Positions 44,029-53,549 of a stretch of 64,000 nt of DNA are shown piece by piece. Below the pieces are notes generated by a model. It did no database searches. It was not told the DNA's origin and saw nothing but the letters and a program-made list of their open reading frames with translations. The position numbers were made by a program, and so were the translations under genes. Every line of letters begins with the position of its first letter. Positions within the stretch are counted from its first letter, which is position 1. The DNA is from Lachnospiraceae bacterium (lineage in GTDB: Bacteria > Bacillota > Clostridia > Lachnospirales > Lachnospiraceae). The stretch is from assembly GCA_017457865.1 (NCBI GenBank), contig JAFTGN010000101.1:1-64000 (forward strand). Reading direction: 5' to 3'.

Positions 44029-45804
44029 CTACTGTGGGATTCTGCAATAGTTTTGTATGACAATCTGCAACGTTTTCACTCCACGAAATTCGTTGACAGA
44101 GGGATAATAGGTAAATGCCAGATCTACCCTGTTTTGTCTACCCTGATAAAGGGCTTCTAGCTGGTCGATGCCATACTCCTGCTGTACAAATGTATTCCAC
44201 TTTTCAATATTCCCAAAATACAATGCTTCTATGACTGCTCCCTGCCGGTTCCTCACCTGTAATTTCAGTACATTCCGGTTTTTCCCCAATATATTGCCCT
44301 TTAAGATGGCAAAATGCTGTTCTGCAAACAGGGGTTTGGGATTACCCTTTCCAAATGGCTCCAGCAGTTCTAACTGGTCAATTAGTTCCTCTGTAATATA
44401 CTGCACCGGCAATGGCGCATCGATCCGCACCACAGGGACCAGATCCGCCTCTTCCAGTCCACAGTCCTGGTTCAGTCCTTGCCGCAGCAATGGCAGATTT
44501 TCTTCCGGCAAAGACAATCCGGCTGCCATGGGATGTCCTCCAAACCGGCTGAGCAGATGTCCCCACGGCACCAGCTTTCCATACATATCGTAGCACTCAA
44601 TGGAACGCCCCGATGCCTTTAATCCCTCTGCGGCGTCGGTAAATACATACACTGGGCGATGGTAGGTTTCCCGAATCCGCCCGGCAATGATGCCCACCAG
44701 ACTTTCATGACAACCATGAAGTCTGACACAGAGCACCTTATCTGCTGTCAAACCTTCCTGCTCAATCTGTTCTATGGCCTGTTCCACTCCTTTTAAGGTC
44801 ATATCTTTCCGCTCATCATTCAGGGCTTTCAGCCGTTCTGCCTTTTCCATGGCAGCCGCTTCTTCTGTCTCCATCAAGAGGGAAAGGGCGGTCTGTACTG
44901 TTTCCAGGCGACCTGCCGCATTGAAGCAGGGCCCGATGACAAATCCGATGTGATAGGCACTGATGGTTCTCCCTTCCAGTCCCACTGCCTTGATGATGGC
45001 AGCCAGACCAGTCTTTTGGGTCGCCGATAAGCGCCGCAGACCTTCCTTTACCAGGATTCGATTTTCCCCCTGTAAGTCCATCACATCTGCTACGGTAGCA
45101 ATGGCCACATACTCTAACAAGTCATACAGTTCTTCCTTTGGGATACCTGCCCGTTCATACAGCACCTGTATCAGCTTATAGGCCACCCCTGCACCACACA
45201 GACAGGGAAATGGATATGTACAGTCCGGCTGTTTGTGATTGACGATGGCATCTGCCGGCGGATAATGGTATACCCTTTTGCCCTCTTCCTCGGAAAACAG
45301 CACCTCATGATGGTCGGTCACCACTACGGTCAATCCCTGCTCTTTGGCATAGGTCACCGCATCAAATGCCGCAATGCCATTGTCACAGGTCAGGATCATA
45401 CCGGAGCCTTTTTCTACCGCTTCATCTACCATTCGTCTGTTCAGTCCATATCCTTCCGATACCCGGTCCGGTGTATCTAATACCACCTTTCCGCCTAATC
45501 TGCGGATACCGGTCCACAATACCATGCTGGCAAAAATCCCGTCATCATCAAAATCACTTGCCACTGTAATCTGTATGTCCTGTTGAATGGCTCCCTCCAC
45601 CAGATCTGCCGCTTTTTTCATATCCTTAAACAACAGGGGATCATGCAAATCTTCCATGGTTCCATACAAATAATTTTGTATGTCCTGCTCTTCTGTCACA
45701 TCCCGGTTTCGAATCAGCCTTGCAAGCAATGGACTGATCTGAAACTTCGTGCCAATTTCCTGAAAATCTGCCCGCTTTGTGGTCAATACCCACTTTTCTT
45801 TCAT
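44029..45804 (-). CDS. recJ: Single-stranded-DNA-specific exonuclease RecJ
   Basis: A 591-residue DHH/DHHA1 phosphoesterase degrading single-stranded DNA 5' to 3' in recombination and repair. Motifs: the first is ASDFDDDGIFASM (usually DYDxDG), then TCDNGIAAFD, VVTDHHEVLF with the DHH core, and the DHHA1 SGRSIECYD with FGGHPMAAGLSL. The first motif differs from the classical one by phenylalanine for tyrosine and by F-A in place of T-S, though the metal-binding aspartates remain. It is somewhat shorter than many RecJ proteins. The ATG follows GGAG at 8 nt. It opens the recJ-apt-relA-hemZ block. Confidence 0.9.
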   Translation of the reverse strand: MKEKWVLTTKRADFQEIGTKFQISPLLARLIRNRDVTEEQDIQNYLYGTMEDLHDPLLFKDMKKAADLVEGAIQQDIQITVASDFDDDGIFASMVLWTGIRRLGGKVVLDTPDRVSEGYGLNRRMVDEAVEKGSGMILTCDNGIAAFDAVTYAKEQGLTVVVTDHHEVLFSEEEGKRVYHYPPADAIVNHKQPDCTYPFPCLCGAGVAYKLIQVLYERAGIPKEELYDLLEYVAIATVADVMDLQGENRILVKEGLRRLSATQKTGLAAIIKAVGLEGRTISAYHIGFVIGPCFNAAGRLETVQTALSLLMETEEAAAMEKAERLKALNDERKDMTLKGVEQAIEQIEQEGLTADKVLCVRLHGCHESLVGIIAGRIRETYHRPVYVFTDAAEGLKASGRSIECYDMYGKLVPWGHLLSRFGGHPMAAGLSLPEENLPLLRQGLNQDCGLEEADLVPVVRIDAPLPVQYITEELIDQLELLEPFGKGNPKPLFAEQHFAILKGNILGKNRNVLKLQVRNRQGAVIEALYFGNIEKWNTFVQQEYGIDQLEALYQGRQNRVDLAFTYYPSVNEFRGVKTLQIVIQNYCRIPQ

Positions 45805-45982
45805 TACATATGCTCCATTTCTATCTCATAAATATTCCTGCTTCTGCATCGTTTCAGATTGTATTTGCCAGACGGGTGTGCTAAAATAGCTACAGAAAAA
45901 AGTGCATATTCTGTGCCCAAACCATATTTCATCATCAAAATGGTATTAGGCAATACCAGGTAATATACAGGAAAGGAGTTTT

Positions 45983-46528
45983 ATGTACGCTTCCCTTACT
46001 GGTTTTCTTCACCGAAACTATAGAATCGGGGCCGTTTTGATTGCCTCATTTTTCTTATGTATGTGCAATGGCTGTTCCAATTCCAGGACAGCCGTGGACA
46101 CTGCCACTTTATTTTCCACCGTTGACACGAAAAAGTATAGCATTTATGACACTTCCGGTCAATTCACTTCCGGTGCGGTGGTGTCTGCCTATAAGATTTC
46201 TTCTGAGGATCTGTGGATCGAATACTACGTTCTGCCTTCCGTGGAGCAGGCATCCAAGGCATTTCAGAACAACAAAGACACGTTCCGGCAGGCAGTTCCT
46301 GCCCTGTCTGAGCCCACTGCTATCTTAAAAGGCATGCAGGAAACCACAGCAACGATTCCTTACTATGAAGATACGGTCTCCGGCAGCAACTATGAGCGGT
46401 ATGCACTGCTCACGGAAGACAATTACTATGTGGTATCCCGCATCGACACCACACTGGTATACATTTCCACTGCCAGAAAGAATCTGAAAGCCGCAAACCG
46501 GTTTTTAAAGTCGATTGGATATTATTAA
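45983..46528 (+). CDS. Small putative lipoprotein of unknown function
   Basis: A 181-residue protein with a long N-terminal hydrophobic segment (about 16-30) after a basic stretch, ending FLCMCNGCSN. The last cysteine could be lipidated, although the residues before it do not match the lipobox well. The mature part has a mixed alpha/beta pattern with repeated short strands (YSIYDTSGQF, WIEYYVLPSVEQA) and no recognised domain. AAGGAG lies 4 nt before the ATG; an extended -10 (TGCTAAAAT, 45880-45887) lies upstream. It is monocistronic and convergent with clpB. Confidence 0.6.
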   Translation: MYASLTGFLHRNYRIGAVLIASFFLCMCNGCSNSRTAVDTATLFSTVDTKKYSIYDTSGQFTSGAVVSAYKISSEDLWIEYYVLPSVEQASKAFQNNKDTFRQAVPALSEPTAILKGMQETTATIPYYEDTVSGSNYERYALLTEDNYYVVSRIDTTLVYISTARKNLKAANRFLKSIGYY

Positions 46529-46573
46529 AGACAGCCATCTGGTCTTTTCCCAAAACCAGATGGCTGTCTTTTT
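46527..46573. terminator. Bidirectional terminator between lipoprotein gene and clpB
   Basis: The 17-nt arms starting AAAGACAGCCATC (46527-46543) and ending GATGGCTGTCTTT (46555-46571) are perfectly complementary, with T-runs both ways. It overlaps the stop codons of both converging genes. Confidence 0.93.
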
Positions 46574-49160
46574 ATGCTCTTGCGTATGCGTACAATCCGT
46601 TTTCTCCCACGTCTAACACTATGGTATCTCCCTGGTGTACTTCTCCACCCAGAATCATCCGGGCTGCCAGTGTTTCCACATGCTTCTGCAAATACCGTTT
46701 CAACGGTCTTGCGCCATAGACAGGGTCATACCCCTGTTCCGTTACATAATCACGGGCTGCTTCTGTCAGTTCAATGGTCAGTTCCTTTTCTGCCAGACGT
46801 TTGTTCACATCTGCAATCAGTAATGTAATGATGCCTCTGATATTTTCTTTGGTCAGCGGCTTAAACAGAATCGTCTCATCCAGACGGTTCAAAAACTCCG
46901 GACGGAAATGTGCCCGCAGCTGGCTCATGACCTGTGCCCTTGCCTCTTCGCTGATGTTGCCATCTCCGTCAATGCCGTCTAACAGGAACTGGGAACCGAT
47001 GTTAGAAGTCATAATCAGGATGGTATTCTTAAAGTCCACGGTACGTCCCTGTGAGTCGGTGATTCGTCCATCATCGAGTACCTGCAACAGTACATTGAAC
47101 ACATCCGGATGGGCCTTCTCTACCTCGTCAAATAATACCACCGAATAAGGCTTTCTGCGGACTGCCTCTGTCAGCTGTCCACCTTCATCATATCCTACAT
47201 ATCCTGGAGGCGCTCCAATCAGACGGGATACGGAATGTTTCTCCATGTATTCACTCATGTCGATTCGCACCATGTTGGATTCATCATCAAACAGGTTGTA
47301 TGCCAGTGACTTTGCCAGTTCCGTCTTACCGACACCGGTCGGACCTAAGAACAGGAAAGAACCGATTGGCTTACTGGGGTCTTTGATGCCAGCTTTGGAA
47401 CGGATGATGGCTTCGCTGACCAGTTCTACCCCTTCTTCCTGTCCGATGACACGCTCATGAAGGGCATCTGCTAAATGCAGGGTCTTATTCCGCTCTGTCT
47501 CATTGAGCTTTGCCACCGGAATACCGGTCCATCTGGAAATGATCCGACCGATTTCCTCCTCTGTCACGCTCTCTCTTACCAGAGACAGTTCCTGATTCTT
47601 TACATTGGCTTCCTCTGCCGCCAGCTGCTGCTTCAAAGCAGGAAGCTTGCCATACTGCAACTCCGCGGCTTTGTTCAAATCATAGGACTGCTGGGCCTGG
47701 GCAATCTGACGGTTCACTTCCTCGATTTCCTCTCTCAAGTGGCTCAGATGCTCCACAGAATGCTTTTCATTGTCCCACTGGGCCTTCATACCGGCAAACT
47801 GCTCCCGAAGCTCTGCCAGTTCCTTTTGCAGCGTCTCTAACCGTTCTGCGCTCAGATGATCGGTCTCTTTCTTCAACGCCGCCTCCTCAATTTCCAGCTG
47901 CATGATTTTTCTGCTCAGTTCATCCATCTCGGCAGGCATGGAATCCATCTCGGTCTTGATCATGGCACAGGCTTCATCTACCAGGTCGATGGCCTTATCC
48001 GGCAGGAACCGGTCAGAAATGTAACGGTTGGACAAAGTTGCCGCAGAAACCAGCGCCCCATCGGTAATCTTCACTCCATGGAACACTTCATACCGTTCCT
48101 TAATGCCCCGCAAAATGGAAATGGTGTCTTCTACGGTAGGCTCATCCACCAATACCGGCTGGAACCGACGCTCTAAGGCAGGGTCTTTCTCAATGTACTT
48201 CCGGTATTCATCCAGTGTGGTGGCACCGATACAGTGCAGTTCTCCTCTGGCCAGCATGGGCTTTAACATGTTGCCTGCATCCATGGCACCGTCCGTCTTG
48301 CCAGCCCCTACGATCAGGTGCAGCTCATCAATAAACAGGATGATCTGTCCATCGCTTTTTCGCACTTCCTCTAAGACTGCTTTCAAACGTTCCTCAAACT
48401 CTCCTCTGTACTTAGCGCCTGCCACCAGTGCCCCCATATCCAGAGAAAAGATTTTCTTCTCCTTCAATCCTTCCGGCACATCCCCTCTGACGATTCGCTG
48501 TGCCAGTCCCTCTACTACCGCAGTCTTACCGACGCCAGGTTCTCCAATCAGCACCGGATTGTTCTTGGTCTTACGGGAAAGGATCCGGATCACATTTCGG
48601 ATCTCGCTGTCTCTGCCGATGACCGGATCTAACTTCTGGTTTCTGGCCTTCTCCACCAGATCCTGTCCATACTTAGACAATGTGTCATAGGTCGCTTCCG
48701 GATTGTCACTGACCACCTTCTGGTTGCCTCTCACCGTAGACAATGCCTGTAAGAAACGCTCTCTGGTCAGTCCAAACTCCCGGAACACTTCCTTCATCTT
48801 CTGGTTTGGCTGCTTCAACATAGAAAGGAACAGATGCTCCACGGAAACATATTCGTCTCCCATGGCCTTGGCTTCGTCTTCTGCATTGATCAATACCTGA
48901 TTCAGTGCATTGCTCAGGTACTTCTGTCCATTGCCGGCAACCTTCACATCCCCCTCGATGACCTGCTCCACTCTATCTGTAAAATAAGGCAGCTGAATCT
49001 CCATCTTGGTGATCAGCTTGCCAATCAGACCATCCTCCTGCTTCAATAAACTGTAAAGCAGATGCTCCTGGTCAATCTCCTGATTTCCATACTCATAGGC
49101 CAGCTTTTCACAACTCTGCACAGCCTCTAATGATTTCTGTGTAAACTGATTGATGTTCAT
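46572..49160 (-). CDS. clpB: ATP-dependent chaperone ClpB (Hsp100)
   Basis: An 862-residue disaggregase that with DnaK rescues aggregated proteins. Order: Clp N domain (about 1-145), AAA1 with GEPGVGKTA and the DE of LFIDELHLI, a coiled-coil middle domain (about 400-520), AAA2 with [10 protein letters not shown] and [12 protein letters not shown], then the C-terminal D2-small domain. The full middle domain separates it from ClpC and ClpE. The ATG at 49160 has GAGG 6 nt upstream; a GTG four codons earlier overlaps that site. No CIRCE or CtsR site was recognised; two palindromes lie at the promoter instead. Confidence 0.95.
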   Translation of the reverse strand: MNINQFTQKSLEAVQSCEKLAYEYGNQEIDQEHLLYSLLKQEDGLIGKLITKMEIQLPYFTDRVEQVIEGDVKVAGNGQKYLSNALNQVLINAEDEAKAMGDEYVSVEHLFLSMLKQPNQKMKEVFREFGLTRERFLQALSTVRGNQKVVSDNPEATYDTLSKYGQDLVEKARNQKLDPVIGRDSEIRNVIRILSRKTKNNPVLIGEPGVGKTAVVEGLAQRIVRGDVPEGLKEKKIFSLDMGALVAGAKYRGEFEERLKAVLEEVRKSDGQIILFIDELHLIVGAGKTDGAMDAGNMLKPMLARGELHCIGATTLDEYRKYIEKDPALERRFQPVLVDEPTVEDTISILRGIKERYEVFHGVKITDGALVSAATLSNRYISDRFLPDKAIDLVDEACAMIKTEMDSMPAEMDELSRKIMQLEIEEAALKKETDHLSAERLETLQKELAELREQFAGMKAQWDNEKHSVEHLSHLREEIEEVNRQIAQAQQSYDLNKAAELQYGKLPALKQQLAAEEANVKNQELSLVRESVTEEEIGRIISRWTGIPVAKLNETERNKTLHLADALHERVIGQEEGVELVSEAIIRSKAGIKDPSKPIGSFLFLGPTGVGKTELAKSLAYNLFDDESNMVRIDMSEYMEKHSVSRLIGAPPGYVGYDEGGQLTEAVRRKPYSVVLFDEVEKAHPDVFNVLLQVLDDGRITDSQGRTVDFKNTILIMTSNIGSQFLLDGIDGDGNISEEARAQVMSQLRAHFRPEFLNRLDETILFKPLTKENIRGIITLLIADVNKRLAEKELTIELTEAARDYVTEQGYDPVYGARPLKRYLQKHVETLAARMILGGEVHQGDTIVLDVGENGLYAYARA

Positions 49161-49246
49161 ATGCGACCTCACTTTCCTATCACAACTGTTTTCCCAGACA
49201 ACTTTGTCATTTTATGCTGTTTATCTGTTCTATTGGATATATAACA

Positions 49247-49282
49247 ATAATAACACTTTTTCTGTGTTTGTAAAGTACTTTA
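49247..49282 (-). promoter_or_regulatory. clpB promoter with two overlapping palindromes
   Basis: On the minus strand TTTACA (49269-49274) and TATTAT (49247-49252) are spaced by 16 nt. The spacer is filled by an inverted repeat AACAC-N7-GTGTT (49252-49268), and a perfect 12-bp palindrome TAAAGTACTTTA (49271-49282) covers the -35. These are operator candidates. Confidence 0.6.
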
Positions 49283-49387
49283 GAAAAATTTTATGTTCTT
49301 ATTATACAATACATGATTTCGCCCCATTATTCTGATTCTGAACGATAACTGTTTGAATTTCTACTGTTTAGACATGTCTCATCTCCC

Positions 49388-49416
49388 TTGACTATTCCTT
49401 TCCGAAAGCATACAAT
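49388..49416 (+). promoter_or_regulatory. Promoter of the second MoxR module
   Basis: TTGACT (49388-49393) and TACAAT (49411-49416) are spaced by 17 nt; the start would lie about 28 nt before the MoxR ATG. Confidence 0.75.
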
Positions 49417-49450
49417 GAAAGGCAAGAATATACTGGAGGTTATCACTGTT

Positions 49451-50407
49451 ATGAATCCCACCACAACCATTGCTGCCATTGAATCCATTCGCAGCAACAT
49501 ACAAAAGGTTATCATTGGAAAAGAAACGGTCATAGACCTGATCTTAACTTCCCTGATTGCCGGCGGTCATATCCTGCTAGAAGATGTACCCGGCACCGGT
49601 AAGACCGTCATGGCTAAGTCTCTGGCAAAGTCTGTTTCCGGTGTATTCAGCCGGATTCAGTTCACCCCGGACCTGCTGCCCTCTGATGTGACCGGATTGA
49701 ATTACTTCAATCAAAAGGCAGGTGAGTTTGTATTCCGGGAAGGACCGGTATTCTGCAACATTTTGTTGGCAGACGAGATCAACCGTGCCACCCCTCGTAC
49801 CCAGTCTGCCTTGCTGGAATGTATGGAAGAAAAGCAGGTAACGGTAGATGGGGTGACCCGTCAGCTGGCACAGCCATTTTTTGTCATTGCCACCCAGAAC
49901 CCCATTGAAACATCTGGTACATTTCCTCTGCCGGAAGCCCAGCTAGACCGATTTCTCATGCAGCTTTCTATGGGAACGCCTTCAAAAGAGGAAGAACTGG
50001 CGATCTTAGAACGCTTCATGGCAGCACAACCACTGGAAACTTTATCTCCGGTCTGCACCACTGAAGAACTGATTGGATTACAGCAGGCATATCCTTCTGT
50101 TTATGTCCATCCCTCTCTTCTGTCCTATATCGCCGACCTGGTACAGGCAAGCCGCAGTCACAACCAAGTGGTCACTGGGGTCAGTCCACGTGGCACACTT
50201 GCTTTGTTAAAGGCAGTACAGGCGTATGCTATGATTCAAAACAGAGATTATGTGGTTCCAGAAGACATCAAAACCGTTGCCGTACCGGTCATGGCACATC
50301 GGCTGGTCATCAACCGTGGATACGGCAGTCTTTCATCTGGCAGACAGATCATCGAATCTCTCTTAGAGACTGTACCTCTGCCCACAGAGGATTGGAGCCG
50401 CCCATGA
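49451..50407 (+). CDS. MoxR-family AAA+ ATPase (second copy)
   Basis: A 318-residue AAA+ protein. Walker A is EDVPGTGKTVMA, Walker B is LLADEINRATPRTQSALLECMEE, sensor 1 is VIATQNP and the lid begins GVSPRGTLALLKA. It is a clear paralogue of the MoxR protein at 13565-14509. The start at 49451 (reading MNPTTT) aligns with the other MoxR and has GGAGG 11 nt before it; an earlier in-frame ATG at 49388 overlaps the promoter and is rejected. It is the first gene of a three-gene module. Confidence 0.92.
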   Translation: MNPTTTIAAIESIRSNIQKVIIGKETVIDLILTSLIAGGHILLEDVPGTGKTVMAKSLAKSVSGVFSRIQFTPDLLPSDVTGLNYFNQKAGEFVFREGPVFCNILLADEINRATPRTQSALLECMEEKQVTVDGVTRQLAQPFFVIATQNPIETSGTFPLPEAQLDRFLMQLSMGTPSKEEELAILERFMAAQPLETLSPVCTTEELIGLQQAYPSVYVHPSLLSYIADLVQASRSHNQVVTGVSPRGTLALLKAVQAYAMIQNRDYVVPEDIKTVAVPVMAHRLVINRGYGSLSSGRQIIESLLETVPLPTEDWSRP

Positions 50408-51522
50408 TGCTTCTCCTTCTTTTAGTGACAGCTGGTTTGCTTTATCTGTTGGAACAGGCTCTGTACCGGCATCTGTGGTGTCGAAATCTGACTGCTTCCA
50501 TCCGGTTTCAAAAAGAACCAGTGGTAGAGGGAGGCACCGGTGAATTATATGAAGTGGTGACCAACCAGAAGCTTTTACCTCTGCTAGTTTTAAATGTAAA
50601 ATTTTTATTCCACCGGAATCTGTCTTTTTCACAGATGGAAAATACAACTGTGTCCGATTACTGCTACCGCAATGATATTTTTTCATTGCTATGGAACCAG
50701 AAAATCACCCGTACTTTGAAAATCCAGTGCAACAAGAGAGGTTATTACACCATTACTCGGATGGATCTGATTTCCACAGATTTGTTCATGTCCACAAGAT
50801 TGCTGATGAATACGGTACAGGATACTGAACTGTATGTTTATCCCGGACCGGTAGACGAAAGCCGACTGGATGTGCCTTTTCGCAAGATCATGGGCACCGT
50901 CACCAGCAGGCGGTTTTTATATCCCGACCCATTCGCATTCAAAGGAATCCGGGATTATCTGCCTACCGACCCCCTTGGCAGTGTAAACTGGAAAGCATCT
51001 GCCCATACCGGCAATCTGATGGTCAATACTTACGATTCCACTTCTTCTCAGGAAGTGATGCTGTTTCTGGATCTGGCAGATGAAACCATCTGGCAGGAAG
51101 AAGCCCTTCATGAAGAAAGTATCCGAATCGCAGCTGCCCTGGCAGTTCGCTTTCTGAATGCAGGCATTCCCATTCGTATGGTATGCAATGGACGGGATGT
51201 GGTCACTGGAGAGGTTCTGACACTGCCTGCCGGCACCGGCAGACAGCAGATTGCGGAACTGAACCGCTGCCTTGCCCGCATTGATTTGCAAAAGGAATGT
51301 GTGCCCATACAGCCGTTTCTGGAAGAAACCCTGTTTCACACATTCACAACGGTACCGCTCTCTATCGTCATCAGCACCTGCCAGAACAAGCTGGCTCCTG
51401 TGGCCCTGAGACTTTCTGAAATTTCTGACATATACTGGATTCTTCCCATGCACCCGACCACGGAGCAAACTGTTTTTTCTGAGAAACGTCTGGACATCAT
51501 TCCATGGATATATGAAATATAA
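50404..51522 (+). CDS. DUF58-domain membrane protein (second copy)
   Basis: A 372-residue protein with one N-terminal hydrophobic hairpin (to about residue 25) and the DUF58 core FKGIRDYLPTDPLGSVNWKASA, where the family usually has REYxxGDxxRxIHWKxSA. It overlaps the MoxR stop as ATGA, with GGAG 6 nt before the ATG. It presumably works with the MoxR protein and the downstream membrane protein. Compared with the first copy (12357-13529) it has only a shorter membrane region. Confidence 0.85.
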   Translation: MMLLLLLVTAGLLYLLEQALYRHLWCRNLTASIRFQKEPVVEGGTGELYEVVTNQKLLPLLVLNVKFLFHRNLSFSQMENTTVSDYCYRNDIFSLLWNQKITRTLKIQCNKRGYYTITRMDLISTDLFMSTRLLMNTVQDTELYVYPGPVDESRLDVPFRKIMGTVTSRRFLYPDPFAFKGIRDYLPTDPLGSVNWKASAHTGNLMVNTYDSTSSQEVMLFLDLADETIWQEEALHEESIRIAAALAVRFLNAGIPIRMVCNGRDVVTGEVLTLPAGTGRQQIAELNRCLARIDLQKECVPIQPFLEETLFHTFTTVPLSIVISTCQNKLAPVALRLSEISDIYWILPMHPTTEQTVFSEKRLDIIPWIYEI

Positions 51523-51536
51523 AAGGAGGTGGTCAT

Positions 51537-52826
51537 ATGATATCACAAAAATGGATTCTGGCACTTCGACTGCTCTGTGCTACTTTGATGATGGCATGCA
51601 TCTGCTGTACGGTCACTGCCTGGATTCACCCTGATCTGGCGTCCAATCTGCGGTGTCTGTATGTGGTTCTGCCCATTTTGTGCTGTACCCTGATCACACG
51701 AAACAGCAGTAGCCTTTTGCTGTTTCTCGGTACCTCCACTCTGATGACGGCTGGCACCTTTCTCCTATCTGATGCCGGTGCAGAACGTGTGCTATTTACC
51801 GGATGTACCATTGCCATCTGCGGCACATTTTTGTTTGGAAAAGCACATCATACCGAATGTATTTTGTTGCAGCCACATGGAGCAGCTCTGGGATTGTTCA
51901 TTGGGATGTATCTGGTTGGAAGCACCCAGCAGTTTTCCATACTGTGTCTTTTGGCACATTATTTTACCATTGTGTTTTTGCTGATGCTGCTTCTGTATTC
52001 TAATCTGACCAACTTTCAGGATTTTGTACAGAAAAACTTTCAGTCTGCCCATCTGCCCTTTGACCGCATCCGCAGCGTCAATCGACTGCTATTGACCGTA
52101 ACCACGATTGTGACGGCATTGATTCTGTTTGCCATGCCGGTATCAGGCTTTGGTGGACTTGCTTCTCTTTTGAAGAAGGGACTTATTTTTCTGCTGCGGC
52201 CTGTGTTCGCCTTCTTGAGCCGTTTTGGTGCAGATGAATTGCCACCTGTAGAAACAGAAGCACCAGATTTTGAAATGCCACTGGCACCGGTTCCTGAATT
52301 AGAAGCAGGCGAATCCAGCATTGTCTGGGAACTGATCAGCCGCATTTTTATTGTTCTCTGTATGGCCTGTTTCCTTGCCGGACTCTTTTACCTGCTCCGG
52401 CTTTTCCTTAAAAACTATCACAGCAATTCAGAAAAAGAGGAAGACAAAGTGGAATTTCTGAACCGAAACATCAAAACCACTTCCATCAAACCGGAAGTGG
52501 CAAATGCTGTGCTGCCCCGCAGAAGTTCTGATCCGAACATACAGATTCGCAGGCAGTACAAAAAGCAGATTTTAAAAAATCAGCCTTCCACAGATGGCAC
52601 TGACTTACTGAACAGGACAAACTGGAAAACCCGTTTGGGAAACTGGTTTCATCCATCCGGCACAAAATTGCCAAAAGTTTCTCATACACCCTCACAATTA
52701 GAGGAAGAGAGCGGTATATCTGATGCATTCCTGCACAAACTATATGAACAAGCCCGCTATAGCAAACAAGGCTGTACACCTGATGATGCCCGGGCATATC
52801 AGACCCATGTAAACAACCAGTCATAA
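51537..52826 (+). CDS. Multi-pass membrane protein of the MoxR module, no transglutaminase domain
   Basis: A 429-residue protein with about seven hydrophobic helices up to residue 235, a short extracytoplasmic segment rich in P and E (about 235-262), one more helix (about 267-288), and a charged cytoplasmic tail. The tail (IQIRRQYKKQIL, DAFLHKLYEQARYSKQGCTPDDA) resembles the DUF4129-type end of transglutaminase-like proteins. The position in the operon is that of the TgpA-like protein in the first module, but the catalytic domain is missing, so it seems to be a stripped-down structural partner. AAAGGAGGTGG precedes the ATG. Confidence 0.65.
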   Translation: MISQKWILALRLLCATLMMACICCTVTAWIHPDLASNLRCLYVVLPILCCTLITRNSSSLLLFLGTSTLMTAGTFLLSDAGAERVLFTGCTIAICGTFLFGKAHHTECILLQPHGAALGLFIGMYLVGSTQQFSILCLLAHYFTIVFLLMLLLYSNLTNFQDFVQKNFQSAHLPFDRIRSVNRLLLTVTTIVTALILFAMPVSGFGGLASLLKKGLIFLLRPVFAFLSRFGADELPPVETEAPDFEMPLAPVPELEAGESSIVWELISRIFIVLCMACFLAGLFYLLRLFLKNYHSNSEKEEDKVEFLNRNIKTTSIKPEVANAVLPRRSSDPNIQIRRQYKKQILKNQPSTDGTDLLNRTNWKTRLGNWFHPSGTKLPKVSHTPSQLEEESGISDAFLHKLYEQARYSKQGCTPDDARAYQTHVNNQS

Positions 52827-52912
52827 CTGTGCAGTTTCTTAACATTACAGAATATTCCGTACAACTGCACAAACACATAAAACAACTATATTTCAGAAAT
52901 GGAGATGAAACA

Positions 52913-53395
52913 ATGATTTCTTTATTAATTGGTACTATTCTCTGCGCCACTGACCTGTGGTGCAAGGAACAAATTGATCACAAACATCCTGCTGTTGCAC
53001 GTACTCTGCACCGGCTGCCCCGCAAATTTGCCAAAGACAAGTTCCGCATTGACTGTGTCCACAACAAGGGGCTGTTCTGCAACCTGTTTGAGACCTGTCC
53101 CATGGTTTCCAAACTATTATCGGTACTGATGCTTGCTGTCGTAGCAGTAATAGGGATTCCCTGCTGTCTGTTTGGACTGGGCAGTTTTTTAACCCGTCTT
53201 GGCTTTGGATTGGTTCTTGGCGGAGGGATGAGTAACACCATTGACCGCTTCAAAAAAGGATATGTGGTAGATTACCTGAATATTCGCATCTGGAAACCGT
53301 TGCGGAAGATCTACTGTAACCTAGGGGATTTCGGCGTATTTTTGGGCTGTCTTTTGCTGCTGATTTCCTCCCTGTTCTCCGGTCGCCGCAAATAA
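52913..53395 (+). CDS. Signal peptidase II-like protein (divergent LspA)
   Basis: A 160-residue membrane protein with four hydrophobic helices. The two catalytic aspartates of lipoprotein signal peptidase appear in GGGMSNTIDRFKKGYVVDYL and CNLGDFGVF. The N-terminal loop VHNKGLFCNLF replaces the usual VxNxGAAFG, and two cysteines stand nearby, so it is a divergent paralogue and a canonical lspA probably exists elsewhere. The ATG at 52913 follows GGAGATG and gives the family length; the frame is open further upstream without homology. It follows the MoxR module by 87 nt. Confidence 0.75.
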   Translation: MISLLIGTILCATDLWCKEQIDHKHPAVARTLHRLPRKFAKDKFRIDCVHNKGLFCNLFETCPMVSKLLSVLMLAVVAVIGIPCCLFGLGSFLTRLGFGLVLGGGMSNTIDRFKKGYVVDYLNIRIWKPLRKIYCNLGDFGVFLGCLLLLISSLFSGRRK

Positions 53396-53430
53396 TTTCA
53401 GAAACACAGCTGAAACTTTTTTACCATCCA

Positions 53431-53487
53431 AAAAGCCTCTGTCAAACAGTTCTTGCAATTTCCTGCATCTGTTTGTCAGAGGCTTTT
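53431..53487. terminator. Bidirectional terminator between lspA-like gene and amt
   Basis: A 19-bp stem with one mismatch (53431-53449 with 53469-53487), core AAAAGCCTCTG/CAGAGGCTTTT, with A and T runs outside. Confidence 0.88.
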
Positions 53488-53549
53488 GACTTTATGAGTT
53501 TTTATTGTACGTCCATGCTGTATAAACTTTTACTTCTCTATATCATATA

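Noticed and set aside
48028..48690. 220-codon plus-strand open frame opposite clpB
   Set aside because: It lies wholly within the conserved ATPase region of clpB on the other strand; the composition is that of a shadow frame.
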